Shown one piece after another: positions 1 through 12,301 of a stretch of DNA of 64,000 bases. A program made the position numbers and the translations under genes. This DNA is from Cinnamomum chago (taxonomy: Eukaryota; Streptophyta; Magnoliopsida; Laurales; Lauraceae), in NCBI GenBank assembly GCA_038049695.1, contig CP142453.1, positions 2,931,501 through 2,995,500 of the forward strand, read 5' to 3'. Position 1 is the first letter of the stretch, and each line of letters opens with the position of its first letter. The notes below the pieces were generated by a model. That model made no database searches. It worked only from the letters and a program-made list of their open reading frames with translations, and had not been told where the DNA came from.

Positions 1-1769
1 GATTTTCTAGTGTGAACCACTCACTATTGTTGACTCATTTCTATTTTTTCTTCACAATCCTTCCCCTACGTTAAAGGAAGTGAATAGTTCCACCTTGGTT
101 CCAGACTCGACTCTACTCCACTTGGCTCGACTCGACTCTCAAGTTGACTCGGCCAAATTGACCCAAGTTGATTAGAGATTTTGAACTATGAGACTGTTTG
201 TGATGATGGGTATCCATGATTTTGGTATGTTGGATAAAATTTAAGTGGTCCCAACAACCCTATATTTTGAAAATGTCTTTATTTTTGGATTTGTATCAAT
301 TGATACCCCATTAGTTGGTTTTGTTAAATTGGTAAGCCCATGGCTGACCATCACAAGTGTTATTAGGAGGACTCAAAATAATGAGGTGTTCTGTTCTATG
401 CTCCTTCTGTTTGAGACTCACTACACCAATCAATAACCGAAAAGATCACAGGCAACGAGTCCTAAACATCAATCTAAGTTTGTGATTTTGCATGGCAGAT
501 GAGGTAAATGTAACGGACAAATTAGCTGGGATTAGAGTAACAGTCATTTAGAGCTCCTTTGTTTCAGATGATTGAATTCTTAGGTATTTTAAAGATTTTT
601 TCTTTTCTTTTTTTTAAATCAAAGAGGCAAAGTTGAATGTCCAAAAATGAACATTAAAAAAATCTCTACTTTAAAGAAAAATGAATCAAAGGAAAATGAG
701 AATTGAATACTTAGTCTCCACCCTAATAATTGTAGGAAAGTCGATGTCTCATTTATGTCTCGAACTTATATCCTTCACCCTTTTAATAATAATAATAAAT
801 AAATAAAAACATCATTCACTCCTTATTTCTTTAATAACTTGTTCTTGATGCCTATTTGACTGAAAATTCTATTGTATCAAATTCAAGCAAATAAATTAGC
901 TCTCAATTCAAGCAAACAAATGCTCATTTAGGTCCGATATTTTGGAGGTATTTCTGATAAGAATTTTAGAGTTTTATGAATTTTTGACATTACTGTAAAA
1001 GATTTCACCTTAGCATTTCAAAATTGATGGAACTTTGAATATGGATCAATTTAAATAGTCACTTTTAGCCTTTACAGAATTCAAGTATTCTAAATGCTAA
1101 ATGGGCCATGCGTATTTGAAATTTTACTTAGGAGACATCATTTCAAAATTTTAATTTATCGAGACAAAAGTTCTTAAAATAAAAATTTTGGAAAAGAATA
1201 GTCCCTTGGTTTAGACTTAAAAAGACCACTGTTGCAGTGGCTCCACTTATGATGGGGCAATTCTAATCAAGCAAGAAAGCAAACATGGGTTAGTTGGACC
1301 TCTTAAGGGGGCCACATTGTAGTGCATCTCTGGTCCAATGTTTCATGGATTTGATAGTTGCAGGAATAAGAGACAGAGCTCAATGTGTCCAAGTGTCACC
1401 AATGCTTTAAATAGGGTGTACAAGTACTATTTTGTTTTTGCCTCCCCAAAAAGAAGGTTTAGGTTTGTTGGGTAGATTGACAGGACCTATAACTGTAGTG
1501 AGGGAATGTTGCACATTGCTAATAAATGGGAGGTCCTGCAGTCTGTGAGTGTTGATGGATACAACAAACTACTACTATGTGAGGGACTCAGCTTCCTCAG
1601 ACTCTGCCAACCCCTAACCTACTAATCTCAACCATGAATGCAGCATCCAATGCTGGGCATTTTGATTTTAGGCGCATGAAAATTTCTTTCAAAGAATGCA
1701 CCACAGTTTAAAAAAAAAAAAAAAAAAAAAAAGTTAAGACTTTCAAAAGGAGAAAAATCGTAATAAAGC
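1..1769. other. Intergenic, no gene seen
   Basis: AT-rich intergenic DNA with only short chance reading frames. The first 180 bases contain several repeats of a CGACTC-type word, suggesting an old repeat remnant. A run of about 26 A lies near 1709-1733. I see no exon with recognisable protein similarity. Confidence 0.5.
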
Positions 1770-1900
1770 TTCTCTCTCTCTCTCCACTACATTGGATGAG
1801 TGGTATGGTGCTGTGGGTCTAACCTAGGGTACTAGGGATCGAACCCCTTTCATTTGGGAAGTGAAATGCCTGCACCGCTGAGCTATTAAGTGGTTCGACA
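1770..1900 (-). mobile_element. tRNA-derived SINE with 9-bp target duplication
   Basis: Read on the minus strand, this segment begins with a pol III head: an A box TAGCTCAGCGG (1875-1885) and a B box GGTTCGATCCC (1835-1845), about 30 bases apart. It ends in a GA-repeat tail at 1770-1782. The 9-bp word TAATAAAGC occurs exactly at both edges (1761-1769 and 1901-1909), as expected of a target site duplication. SINEs are non-coding and are mobilised by LINE machinery. The family was not identified. Confidence 0.75.
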
Positions 1901-1914
1901 TAATAAAGCCCTTT

Positions 1915-1970
1915 TGATGAACAATGTAGATCATAGGATGATGAACAATGTAGATCATAGGATGATGAAC
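1915..1970. repeat. 24-bp tandem duplication
   Basis: A 24-base unit starting TGATGAACAATG is present in two perfect copies (1915-1938 and 1939-1962), followed by the first 8 bases of a third. It lies just beyond the SINE target duplication. Confidence 0.8.
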
Positions 1971-4900
1971 ATTACCAGGTATTCAATCTCGCTGAATTAA
2001 GCATTTGCTTTTGCTTGGGGTCCCATCATTTGTAGTTCTCGTTGTTCCATTGAAATATGAGAGTAAAATAATCATCCCTCACTTTTTTTTTTTTTCCAAT
2101 TCTTAATATAAGAGGAATGTTCTCCAATAAGCAACAATGTGTAGTCGAGCTCCATGGGCCCACCTTTGATCAGTGCAAACCCTTTCACACTCTCATTCCC
2201 TCATCATCTCGCATCAAGTTTAATTTTTCTTTATCAAACTGTTCTCACTGTTGGATTGAATTTCAAAGAAATCTATGGTTATAGATCAATAAGCGTTGTC
2301 AAATCTAGGGCCATGATGATCTAATGGAGTTTGATCTTTTTCCTAACCGTTACTTATGAGGTGACCTTTCCAGCTACTCCACGCTTAATGATAAGCAGGT
2401 ATTTAAGGAAACCCCATGAGATGGATTGCATTAGAGGAGCATGTGGTTTGCTTGGAGGAGAAAGTTCCCCTCTTACCCTGATAGTGTTTTACCAATGGGG
2501 ATGATTATAAATATTTTAATATCTTGATCTTTCTCTCCCAATTGCAAAAGTGAAGTTGGTTACAGGTTTCCACTCAAAAGGATAAAAAATATCTATTTAC
2601 AACTTAGCTTGAATCACATCTCTCACAACCATTCAAAATATTGTCAACCACTGGATGGTTGGGAACTAAATCTTCAGTTTGAAGGAATCATGTGATATGA
2701 TGATGGGTCATTTTAAGGAAGTATGTGTGTAAAATGAACAAAAGACAAAAACAATAAAGAAATGCAAGTGTGGGGAGTGGTACAACAGACCTGAGTCTTT
2801 TAACCACTCCAGGACCTGATAACTGCCACAACCAGTTTGCTTGCTGGTCTCCTCACCAAAGTAATAGCCCACCTGCAGCTTTAGCAGTGGAAGGAGTTCG
2901 TTAGTTAGTTCAGTTCCTATCCTCCACAGCTGCAAAATGCACTAATTGCCAGTAAAGTTGATGATTGTATTGATGATGCATTGGAGTCTGGATACTCCCA
3001 GTGTCTCACTCCTTCTTGGGTCAGTGGGAGTGGCACTCCATGGTAGAGCCCGCCGAATTAAAACTTGAAAACCTAAAAATAAACGTGTTCCGTGATACCA
3101 AATTTTACTCCAAAATGAGTTATTCCCACTTTAAGATAGATGATAAATTAATGATATGGTTAATGTAATCTTATACATTGATGGTGTAATTATTTATATG
3201 CGCAATCTTATAGCGGGTCAATTCCTATTGAAGTGAAATTTAAAAAATATCTCATGCAAAGAAGGGCGTTAATTTTGACGGATTCAACTTTTTAATGAGG
3301 TGTAGACAGCACCACAGAATTCCACTCCTTCGGCTCACAAGAGGTATGAGTGAGACACTTTTGTTGTTTCAAGACTGGGTGAAGAGCATGTGTTTTGCCA
3401 CAAGTGGGGCCATTACACATGGCAAACACTGATAGTCCATCCAGTCATCCATGGAGATTTACATGATTTGGTTCCTCTGAAACTCTCATGTTAACATGTG
3501 AAACTCCATCTAGTGAAAATCTAAATGGATCATAATGAATATCCTACTTTTGGGATGTGGTAGAATTTTATTCCAATTAAAGTTGATCTTGTCCTAATAA
3601 TATCTAAAAGCGGCTATGTAATAAACTTTCCTTCTACCTTCCAGTAGAAAATGATTATTCACTCATCATAAATAAACCAAGTCAAGTGATTATCTCATCT
3701 ACACCTCATGCCAAACTTCCTCTTCTTTTTTTCACTGCTTCAATTAAAGATAATATTTAGAGCACATTTACGTAACATGTTGCCTACATGCAAGTAAAGG
3801 AAAAGCGATCCATAGATTTCATCCCCTTTCGTTTGGTGTGAAGAATTTTTCTCCAAAAAAAAAAAAAAGGTCAAAAGCAACTTGATTTTCCATGTATCTT
3901 AAAAAAATCATTTTCGAACGGAGGATGGAAAGGCAAAGCATTATGAAAAAAATAAAAAGTCCTTGTTTTCTTTTCAACGGAAATTACACAAACATGCCCT
4001 TATAAAGTCAACCTAAATAGTCTAGGGAAGGGAGTTTCTAATGGTGGGCTTTGGTATAACATAGGATTCGATCCGATTGCATTCCATGGAGAAACAAGTG
4101 GTTAGGGCAAGTGCAAGGTCTTGAAGTGATAGAATGTGGGTCCTGGATATCCGGTAACCTTTTGATTGCATGAAAATGGTGGATCCCACCCACATCGATT
4201 TGGCTGTGATGGAACTCACACACCCACTTTGTTGGTGGTGTTCACATGGTCAAAGAACATAGCATCATATTAATGATGCCGAATGTCTAATCTGATCCAA
4301 TTTTGTAAGAGAAAAACAAAATGAAACCATCTCATTATGTTCTGGTAAAGAACAATTACATCTAAACATGGTATTCAACGATGATTTGGGCACCTCATCT
4401 TATGACAAGGCACCGAAAATAATGCTTTTCTGGTACACCCCCAACCCCCAACGCATTGCTTTTTATCCAAACCTCTTTAATATTTTATTACAATGGGACA
4501 CAATACAGGGTTCATAGGATGCCCTAGTCAATTGAAAGCAAATGGTGTCAAAGTGCACAAGTCAATTTTAAGAATTCAGGACCATTAAATATTATTTGGT
4601 GTTTAATCTAAGCTCATAAGATCAATAGTCAATGTAGTTTTTCATTTTTCAATCATTCATTTTATGACCTTAAATTTAATTAATGTAATTCAAAAGACTA
4701 AAATTGGTAATGCCTACATCCGATAGTAAAACTAAATTGTTCCTGATGTGGGAGAAAATTATTTCATTGCCGTGGTTATTGTCCTGAATTCAAGAGAGGG
4801 CAGGGCACACCTTTTAGAGGATGTTTCCGTACGTGAAAAATTCGCTCCCCACGGTAAAGCTAAAAAATGCCCGTAATTTTAGGAGTGGAAGTAATTCTAA

Positions 4901-5290
4901 AAAACAAGGTATTTTGAAAAATATATTCTCATTAACATTATAGAAGTCAGATTGACAAAGGTGAAGATCCATAAATCCATACATGATTATCTGTCGTTGG
5001 GTGGAAAATGATTACGCAGCCGTCACCCTACTTTTTGACATTAGGGTCCGTTTCATTGATCATAGTCATTCCATCACACACTGCATTTAGATAAAGGTAC
5101 ATAGAATGTTGATGATGATGATACAATTGAATTTCATTTGAGTTTGAGAGCTAAATCAAAGTTCTTTCATGTGGATCACTTGGGTCAATGACCTCTCTTC
5201 ATGGCCCATCTCATCTGCGTATTAAAATACCAGGTCCCCATGCCATGCATTTCCACACGCGTGCAAAGTGGCACACATGAACAGCCGTTG
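1971..5290. other. Intergenic region upstream of WOX13
   Basis: About 3.3 kb of AT-rich sequence with no supported gene. Short open frames here show no domain or compositional sign of coding. The downstream part is the distal promoter region of the WOX13 gene. Confidence 0.5.
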
Positions 5291-5296
5291 CCCCCC

Positions 5297-5401
5297 ATAT
5301 ATATATATTCATAATTTTCGTCCCGCATTCGATGTATTGTTCCTTTTTCAACTCTTCTCTTTTTCTATACTTTGTCTTCTCTCTACAATATATATATATA
5401 G
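5297..5401 (+). promoter_or_regulatory. Candidate core promoter of WOX13 (TATA runs)
   Basis: Two TATATA runs lie 100-200 bases before the WOX13 start codon, at 5297-5309 and 5389-5401. Either could act as a TATA box. The transcription start is not visible from sequence alone, and such runs are also common microsatellites. Confidence 0.3.
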
Positions 5402-5474
5402 ATACATACAATACATACTATACCAGTACTACTCACCCCGTTTTGTATTTCAGAGAGAGAAAAGGAGAGAGAAG

Positions 5475-5513
5475 ATGAAGGAGAAGGCAAGTGAAAGGAG
5501 ATGGGTGTTGTAG
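5475..5513 (+). promoter_or_regulatory. Upstream ORF overlapping the WOX13 start codon
   Basis: An ATG at 5475 opens a 12-codon frame ([12 protein letters not shown]) ending in TAG at 5511-5513. It starts 26 bases before the WOX13 ATG at 5501 and runs through it in another frame. It has A at position -3 and a weak +4 base. The main ATG has G at -3 and G at +4. If the transcript starts upstream of 5475, ribosomes must leak past this uORF to make WOX13, so it could reduce translation. Confidence 0.5.
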
Positions 5514-8500
5514 GAAATGGTCGTAACGAGGAGGAGGAAGAAGAAAAAGTGCAGAGGAAGAAGAAAAGGATGCAGCAAGACCAAGATCAGCAGCAACAAC
5601 AAGGGGTCATGTATGTGAAGGTGATGACAGATGAGCAATTGGAGGTTCTTCGACAGCAAATCTCTGCCTATGCAACCATATGTGAGCAGCTAGTTGAGTT
5701 GCACAAAACCTTCACTGCCCAACATGATTCTCTCTCAGGTCTCTCTCTCATTTATCATGCGTAAAGTTTCAGTCTTTTCTTGTTTTTTCTGAATAAATCT
5801 TTCTGGGGTACCATTAAAAAACATAAATCAATCTGCTTTTTTTTTTTTTTTTTTGTTTCTCGTTCTTTCAGATTATGTTTCTTCTGAAGGTTTTGATTGG
5901 TTTTTGTTTTTTTGTGTTTCTCTGTCTCTGTTTTTATGTGTTTCTGTGTAAGCTGTCCTCTCTCGTTACTTTTTGGGAAAATCTGGCTGTTTCTGAATAA
6001 TTTTTGCTTTTCTTTTGGGTTCTTAAGGTTTTAGATTTTGTTTCCCCTTATGGTTTTTTTTTTTTTTTTTCATTGGTTCTTCTGGGTTTCCTTCTTTTTG
6101 GATTTTCTTTCCTTTAAGTGGGTTTGGGGAAGATTTCGCTGTGAGATTCTTGTTTCCTTTTTAATGAATTTGAAGGAAACCCACCTTTCCTTTTTTTTTT
6201 TTCTTCTTCATTTCCATTTTTATTTCTTTCTTTGGTTGGATTTGGTTGAATTAGTCAATCTTGGAGGAAATGAGTCGACTAATTCCACTCTGGTTACCAT
6301 TTGGGTGGGGAGCTCTGTGAATGGATCTTCCAAAAGAGAACTATATTCTATATTTTCATTACTCATTTGTGAAGTGTTTAGGTGTCACTAAATTAGTATT
6401 GAGGTTAATTAAAGTCTGCATAATGCACTTTTTTTTTTCCAAGGCCAGTTGCAACACCATTTTGGAACAGAACCAACATGCTTCCTCCCCAAATTGGCAC
6501 CAGCATAACTGTGCTGCCATTTGTATACTTGGTTGGGGTTGATGTTCATCATCCAAAGATACTCTTATTCATTTATTGAAATTCATTAATTGGTTTGGTG
6601 ATGCTGATAGTTTAAATATTTGAGAATCTGTTATTGGGTTCCTTACTTGTAACACATCTCTGACTTGTGCTAAAAAATCATTAGGATCAGTCAATTGAAC
6701 TGATGGTATCAACTATCGATTGAGGATCTGTTGTAGATTATTCATTCACTTGCGTCAGCTCTGTCTGTCAGTCCTCAGGGTGAGCTGTCCTAAAATGCCC
6801 AGATGAAAGTTTGAGGCGTTGCTCGCATATGGGGCTTACACCTCACTGTATGAGGCATATTTGAAGCATACATCCTAGATGAAGCGTATGCTTCAATCAG
6901 GCTTCTCGTCGAGGTGTGCAACCCCTTGTTTCAGTAGAGAAAGGGAGTGGCAGTTTGTAATTTTATGTACCTTATTCTTTTTCTTTAGTGAATAACTCAC
7001 ACACCCTACCCAAGTCCCTCACCATTAGTGCTACAACCGGGGATTGTTCCATGGTTGTTTTTATGGAAAGGAGGTACCTCACCACTTAGCTACATGCACG
7101 AGAACCAGGGGGTTAATTTTATGAACCTGGAGGTTTTTGTAAAGATTATTGTATTAAATTTTACTTTACGTCAACCCTGGTCAATCGAAGGAATTAAACA
7201 ACCAAACTTCATCTGCTTCTATTTTTTTATAATGTATGCTATATATTTTTAATAATTTATGTCTCATGGTTTGGAAAATTGACTCACCTCACGCATTAGC
7301 AGTTTAAAACACCAGTCTATATTTGAGATGAAAGGTTAGGTAGCTGGAGAGTCCTGTATCAGTTTGTGACATTGGTTTGATGACATAATGTGTTTAGCCA
7401 ATGCTTGTTTTGGAAGTTTTGTCCAAAATGGCCATTTTAAAATTTTCTTTCTTTATATTTTTTTTTGACTAAGTGTTTCTTTCCCTTCACTTATCCTAAA
7501 ATCAAATGGTCATCTTAATCATAAGAGACCATAGAAAATTTCTCAATGTTTATTTCCTGATCTGCATAGAGATAACTGCAGATAGAAGCTATGCATTCTT
7601 CTATAAAAGATTAAGTTGGTTAAGGCTGTTAAGTATGGCGATAAATGAAATCATTATCCCATCCGTTTAGGGGAAAAATCAATGGGGAATTCTGTCGTTC
7701 TCTGAGAAGACCGAATCAATTCTGCTTATCTATTTTCAGTTTTAGCAAGTGTTTATTTGCAGCCTAATGACCAGAGATGAGATGGTGAAGAATAATTTGG
7801 AGCTTTGAGGGATGTGATATTCCTGGAAGGATATGATTGTTCTAGACTTTTATGATTGATATACATGGTGTTATATAATATTGCAGGTCAAGAATACTTG
7901 GAGTTCGTAAAGCATTTTCAAATGGACAAAATACATAGGTTATACTTCATTTTTATTCCCTTTTGATAAACTATGGATAAAATTGAATTTTCATTAGGTC
8001 TTGGATTATTTTCTTCAGCTAAAACTGTTACTCTCTATTTAGATAGCATTTTTAAAAACTGGATTTTACTAATTTGAGAGAAGGGATCCTTTCGTACTTT
8101 TCTCTTGGTTGCTCCGCCATTGTTTGGCAGTTGTTTTCTACTTTATCCTTGTTTCTTTTGTTTTAAAGTTATGCCTCTTGATTCTTGTTTTGAAGGTCTT
8201 TCTCTTTATAATAAAATCTTTTGTTAGAGAACAGGGAAAAAATGTTAAAAGGCTTGGAAGTCTCCCCCTTTACAGAAAGAATGTATAATTACTATTTTTG
8301 TTAACTCAAGCCTTAATTAAAAAGAAAAAAAGAAAGAAAATCTTAATTTCATGTACTTAGTTTTCTTATCAAAGTCATTTTAATGCAGAGAGGGGGTTAT
8401 TGGGTCTGTAAATAAATGGTAGGTAGGTGCAGACACCGTTGACTTAGCACCATTGAGGAAATCGCGGAGATCCATAGGGTGGCCACTATGATGTATTTTA

Positions 8501-10111
8501 CAGTCCACATAAGAATCCAATATAGTTTTCTGGGGCATATGAAAATTGTGAAGCAGACAGTTTTTTTAGGACATTCCTACATCTATGGAAAGGGTCGTTG
8601 GGAGTCTTAGCTGTAAACTGAGAAAGAATTGGGTGATTGTCAGGAAGGGATTTTTTAATGATCATTCAGGAGATGTCATAACCAGGGGCATTTGGTTCAA
8701 AAAAATCGGTCTTGATTGAGGGTTGAGCATTGTTTATTGTTTTCCTCTGTATTTTCATGTCAACAAAACTTTTGCTCAAGAAGGGAGCCAGTTTTCTTGT
8801 CATGTTGCAAGACTAAAAGAGATACTACTTCTGCTTCTTCATTTATTTATAGATTATTTTCATTTCAAGTTCTTCCACAAGAAGATAGTAATCTGAGTAT
8901 CCTGCAAGGTATCTATCCAGATTAGCACTTGACTAACTTATCTTCTTGCTTTTTAAGGAATGAGGCTGGGAAACGTGTACTGTGATCATTTAATGATGAC
9001 AGGAGGCCACAAGATCACTGCTAGGCAGCGGTGGACACCCACTCCTGTGCAGCTCCAAATTCTTGAGAGTATCTTTGAGCAAGGCAATGGGACCCCAAGC
9101 AAGCAAAGGATAAAAGAGATAACCTCAGAACTGACACAACATGGCCAAATTTCTGAAACAAATGTTTATAATTGGTTTCAGAATAGACGAGCCAGGTCAA
9201 AAAGGAAGCAGCCGCAACCCATATCAAATAACGGGGAATCTGAAGTTGAGACAGAAACTGATTCTCCCAAGGAAAAGAAAGCCAAGGCAGAGGACATGCA
9301 CCCTCATGAAAAGCCCGCTCCAAGGGTGGATGATCATTGCTTTCAGACTGCAGAAATTAGCTCTGACGTGCATCCCTTGGACCCACAACCCAGTAAGGCC
9401 CAGGTTGCATTTCCATTAAATGACACTTCAAAGTCTGCTGGCAGTTTGGGCCATGGACCTTTCTTTGAGAGCATGCTGTCAAACCCAAGTATGTGCATTT
9501 CTTTTTCGTGCATGTAGCTATCAATTCTGCCCATGAGAAATCTTGTGACCCTGATCTCCAAACAATGTATAGTTCACTGAGATGCAGGATTTTGATACAT
9601 GAAGGACCCATGTTTAAGTGATACAAACTATTTATCTGATGGGGCATCTTGTGGATGGTGGATACCCCAACAATTTTTTCCGAAGTCGGTACACCCCAAC
9701 GATTTCTTTGTAACCATCTTTTCGTAGGCCTCTGGTGGAAGGACTGAGGTCTTGGGATGTATTTTCTCTTAACCATTTTATTTGTACACCTCTCTGGTGA
9801 ATGAACTGACTCTTCCAATTTGGGACACTTGGGGTTTCTCCTATGCACAATGGGCTTGTAGGATCAATTATCTGGACCACTGAACATGGACCTTCTATGT
9901 ACAGAATCTCTACATCTACTAATGATTTAGCTGTAAAAATTCAGGACTTTGTATGATGCCTCTCTATTAGCCACTATGGGCGACATAAGATGTTCTTATT
10001 AATTTTGAGTCCATTGATGCAGGAATTGACCACCATTTGATGGGGAAGATGGAAGTCCCTGGGAGCTACAGTCCTTTTCGGTCAGGAGAAAGCTATGATA
10101 TGCTTGGGTGA
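5501..10111 (+). CDS. WUSCHEL-related homeobox protein, WOX13 clade
   Basis: Three exons join in phase: 5501-5738, 8958-9488 and 10023-10111, giving 285 residues. The family consists of nuclear DNA-binding transcription factors; the WOX13 clade is the oldest plant WOX clade and acts in organ initiation, fruit patterning and tissue repair. The N-terminus carries a conserved segment [21 protein letters not shown] followed by an [10 protein letters not shown] stretch. The homeodomain covers roughly residues 98-165, with [17 protein letters not shown] in helix 1 and [16 protein letters not shown] in the recognition helix. An acidic ESEVETETD stretch follows, then a conserved C-terminus starting [13 protein letters not shown]. 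The WUS-box of the modern clade is absent, as expected. The start at 5501 gives an E/K-rich and Q-rich leader. An out-of-frame uORF overlaps the start. Exon boundaries are inferred but phase-consistent. Confidence 0.93.
5739..8957 (+). other. WOX13 intron 1
   Basis: A 3.2-kb intron, T-rich at its 5' end (several poly-T runs between 5830 and 6440), with a GT donor at 5739 and an AAG acceptor ending at 8957. It splits the gene between the N-terminal conserved segment and the homeodomain. A tract near 6800-6915 repeats GAGGC/GAAGC words and may be an old repeat. No embedded gene was found. Confidence 0.7.
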
Positions 10112-11938
10112 CATCTCTCTATACCGATTGTGTTTCATTACTGAGTTTTGGCTGACTTAAATCTGAGCTGTCGCAGCTGAGCTTGATATAAGAATCTAGA
10201 GAACTACTGAGCAGAAATATTATGCATCGCATAAGGTGGTACATGTTTACAGTCGTATACATAATTTTCATTTGGCATGACTCTGGAAGTTTAGCATTTG
10301 GTGATGGCATAGAGTTTTAGACCTAATTTACAAATCCGTCTTCGATGAAATGGATTTGTTGGAAGTTAAGCTTACAAGTTATGGAGAAGTAGATATAGCT
10401 TTTAAAGTTTGTGATCAATTGTTGGCGAACTGATCAATTTGATCAATCTCTTTTCATTTCTAGTGTAAAGATTTAGATATCAAAGTCATCAGGACCATGG
10501 TTCTGTTTGTGATTTGAACTGTCAGTGTGCTGTTGAGTTTCAGGCCTACGGAAATTGCAATTTGATTAATATGGATATGGTCTTCTAAATGAATGGAATC
10601 CTTGTTTTGCTTCTCCATACGTATCTATGATGCCTCTTTTGCATATTCATGTTATGGTATTTTGCATTTTGTTCGAAATTGGGTCTTTTCTTTTATTTTC
10701 ATAGAACTTTAAAAGAAAGAAAACATGGGTCTGGACATGACATCTCTTAGAAAGAAAAGGGTGTCTACCTACCTACATCAAAGCTATTGCAAAGATATAC
10801 CATGCAAAGCTAGTGGGAAATTTCTTGCCTTATATAGTATCCAACTAGTTCACCAATCTCTATGCTCTGGAGGCTAACATGTGACAGTTGTAAGAAGCAA
10901 CTATGCTTGATGTAAAATGCTTTAGGATTGTTGTTGAACCCGAATGAAGATAGCAGGCTTCCTTTTCGACCCTATTTTCTCCCCAGGACTTATGAAACAG
11001 AGGAACAAGTTTCCTTTCTGTTTGAAAAAGAAAAAAAATTACATATCTAAGTTAGTTTAACTAGGATTTAACTAGCTGACTACGGTTGTTATATAAGTTT
11101 TCAGATAAGCATGTTTGGCTCTCTTGGATGTATAGAAAATGACAAGTGGAAATCTCTAGTGGTGGAGAAATGAGAAAAAAAAACTGGAGGTGAAGGGTCC
11201 TCTTGTTGAGAATCACTGCTTTTCTCTAGTAGTTTCTCAACTGTTTGAGTTTGAGTGGAGAAAACTATCTAGGAGAAAATCATTCAAAATAATGCAATAT
11301 TAGTAATTTTATGTGTGAAATTAAGAGCCTTCACTTCAGGAGCCGAAGGTGCAAATGGTAAGTGCTTCATGTGGAATACATGAGGTCTCAATTTCAAGTG
11401 CCCCCAGCGATACATAACAGACCCCACTGCTTTTCATCCCAAGTCCAGGTATTTTTCTTTAGGTCAGCTGGGCCCGTGAGGCATGAAGGTGGGGCTGATG
11501 GGCCCCACCGATAAATCATCTTCTGAAATTCTTCTCCATTGGATAGAAGATCTATAACGATCTGATAGATGGATAAATCCAATCTACCCTATCCATTTTG
11601 TCGCCTTAGTTCTTATGGTTAGAAGTAATCAATTAGACTAATTCTCAACAGAATGCTTTTCTATATCTGGTCCTTCAAACTTGGCTCTCTGTAGGAAAAT
11701 TTTGATTAGTCCTGACTGCAGAGGAACCAAATTTGAGATGACCCACAATGAATGTAGTTACTCTGATCATGAGTAAAAGTCCCATGACTCGAACAGATGT
11801 CCTTTCAGCCAATAATCCACTGATTTATGATGTTCTTGACCGAGTCAGGCAGGGTTGAAACTTCTCCATGCCTGGCCCCTTTAGCTATCGAATGCAATAT
11901 TGACGCCAGATCCAGTAAAGGGGGTGAAATTTAAGTAC
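10112..11938. other. Intergenic between WOX13 and the copia element
   Basis: Contains the WOX13 3' UTR and plain intergenic DNA. No gene is supported. Confidence 0.5.
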
Positions 11939-11943
11939 AAACC

Positions 11944-12203
11944 TAGAACAGAGGAGTTTCTGAATGAACCCACGTTGACTTTTGTGGTTGGTTGTTATAT
12001 TATTTTATACTCTTTTGTATTGAGATAATTACAAATGAAAGAGGATTCTACAGGCTGTATAAGATAACCATTACAAAAGAATAGAAAGGGATGAGTTGGA
12101 GAGGATAACAATCACTCGGTTATAGTTGTTGGAGATTTACAGCTGTGAAGAGATAGCCTGAATACAGGCAGACCCAATGGGCTGAACTGAATGCTCTTTA
12201 TCA
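11944..12203 (-). repeat. 3' LTR of the copia element
   Basis: A 260-bp direct repeat of 16617-16876 with about 10 substitutions and no indels. In element orientation the LTR starts TGATAAAG and ends TA rather than the usual CA. The boundary is fixed by the AAACC target duplication on one side and the polypurine tract on the other. Confidence 0.92.
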
Positions 12204-12214
12204 TGCCCCCTCAA
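12204..12214 (-). other. Polypurine tract
   Basis: On the minus strand TTGAGGGGGCA directly precedes the 3' LTR. This is the expected place and form for the plus-strand DNA primer of plant copia elements. Confidence 0.8.
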
Positions 12215-12301
12215 GCTGAGCGGTCGATCTTGAATGCACAGCTTGGATTGAAGATCACGAACCTGATGAGATGGCAAGCCTTTTGTAAATATATCTGCAA
12301 C

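Noticed and set aside
6038-6391. 117-residue frame in WOX13 intron 1
   Set aside because: Phe/Leu-rich product of poly-T intron sequence, typical of a plant intron and not a protein.
9357-9848. 163-residue minus-strand frame opposite WOX13 exon 2
   Set aside because: Overlaps the conserved WOX13 exon on the opposite strand and has no domain; a shadow frame.
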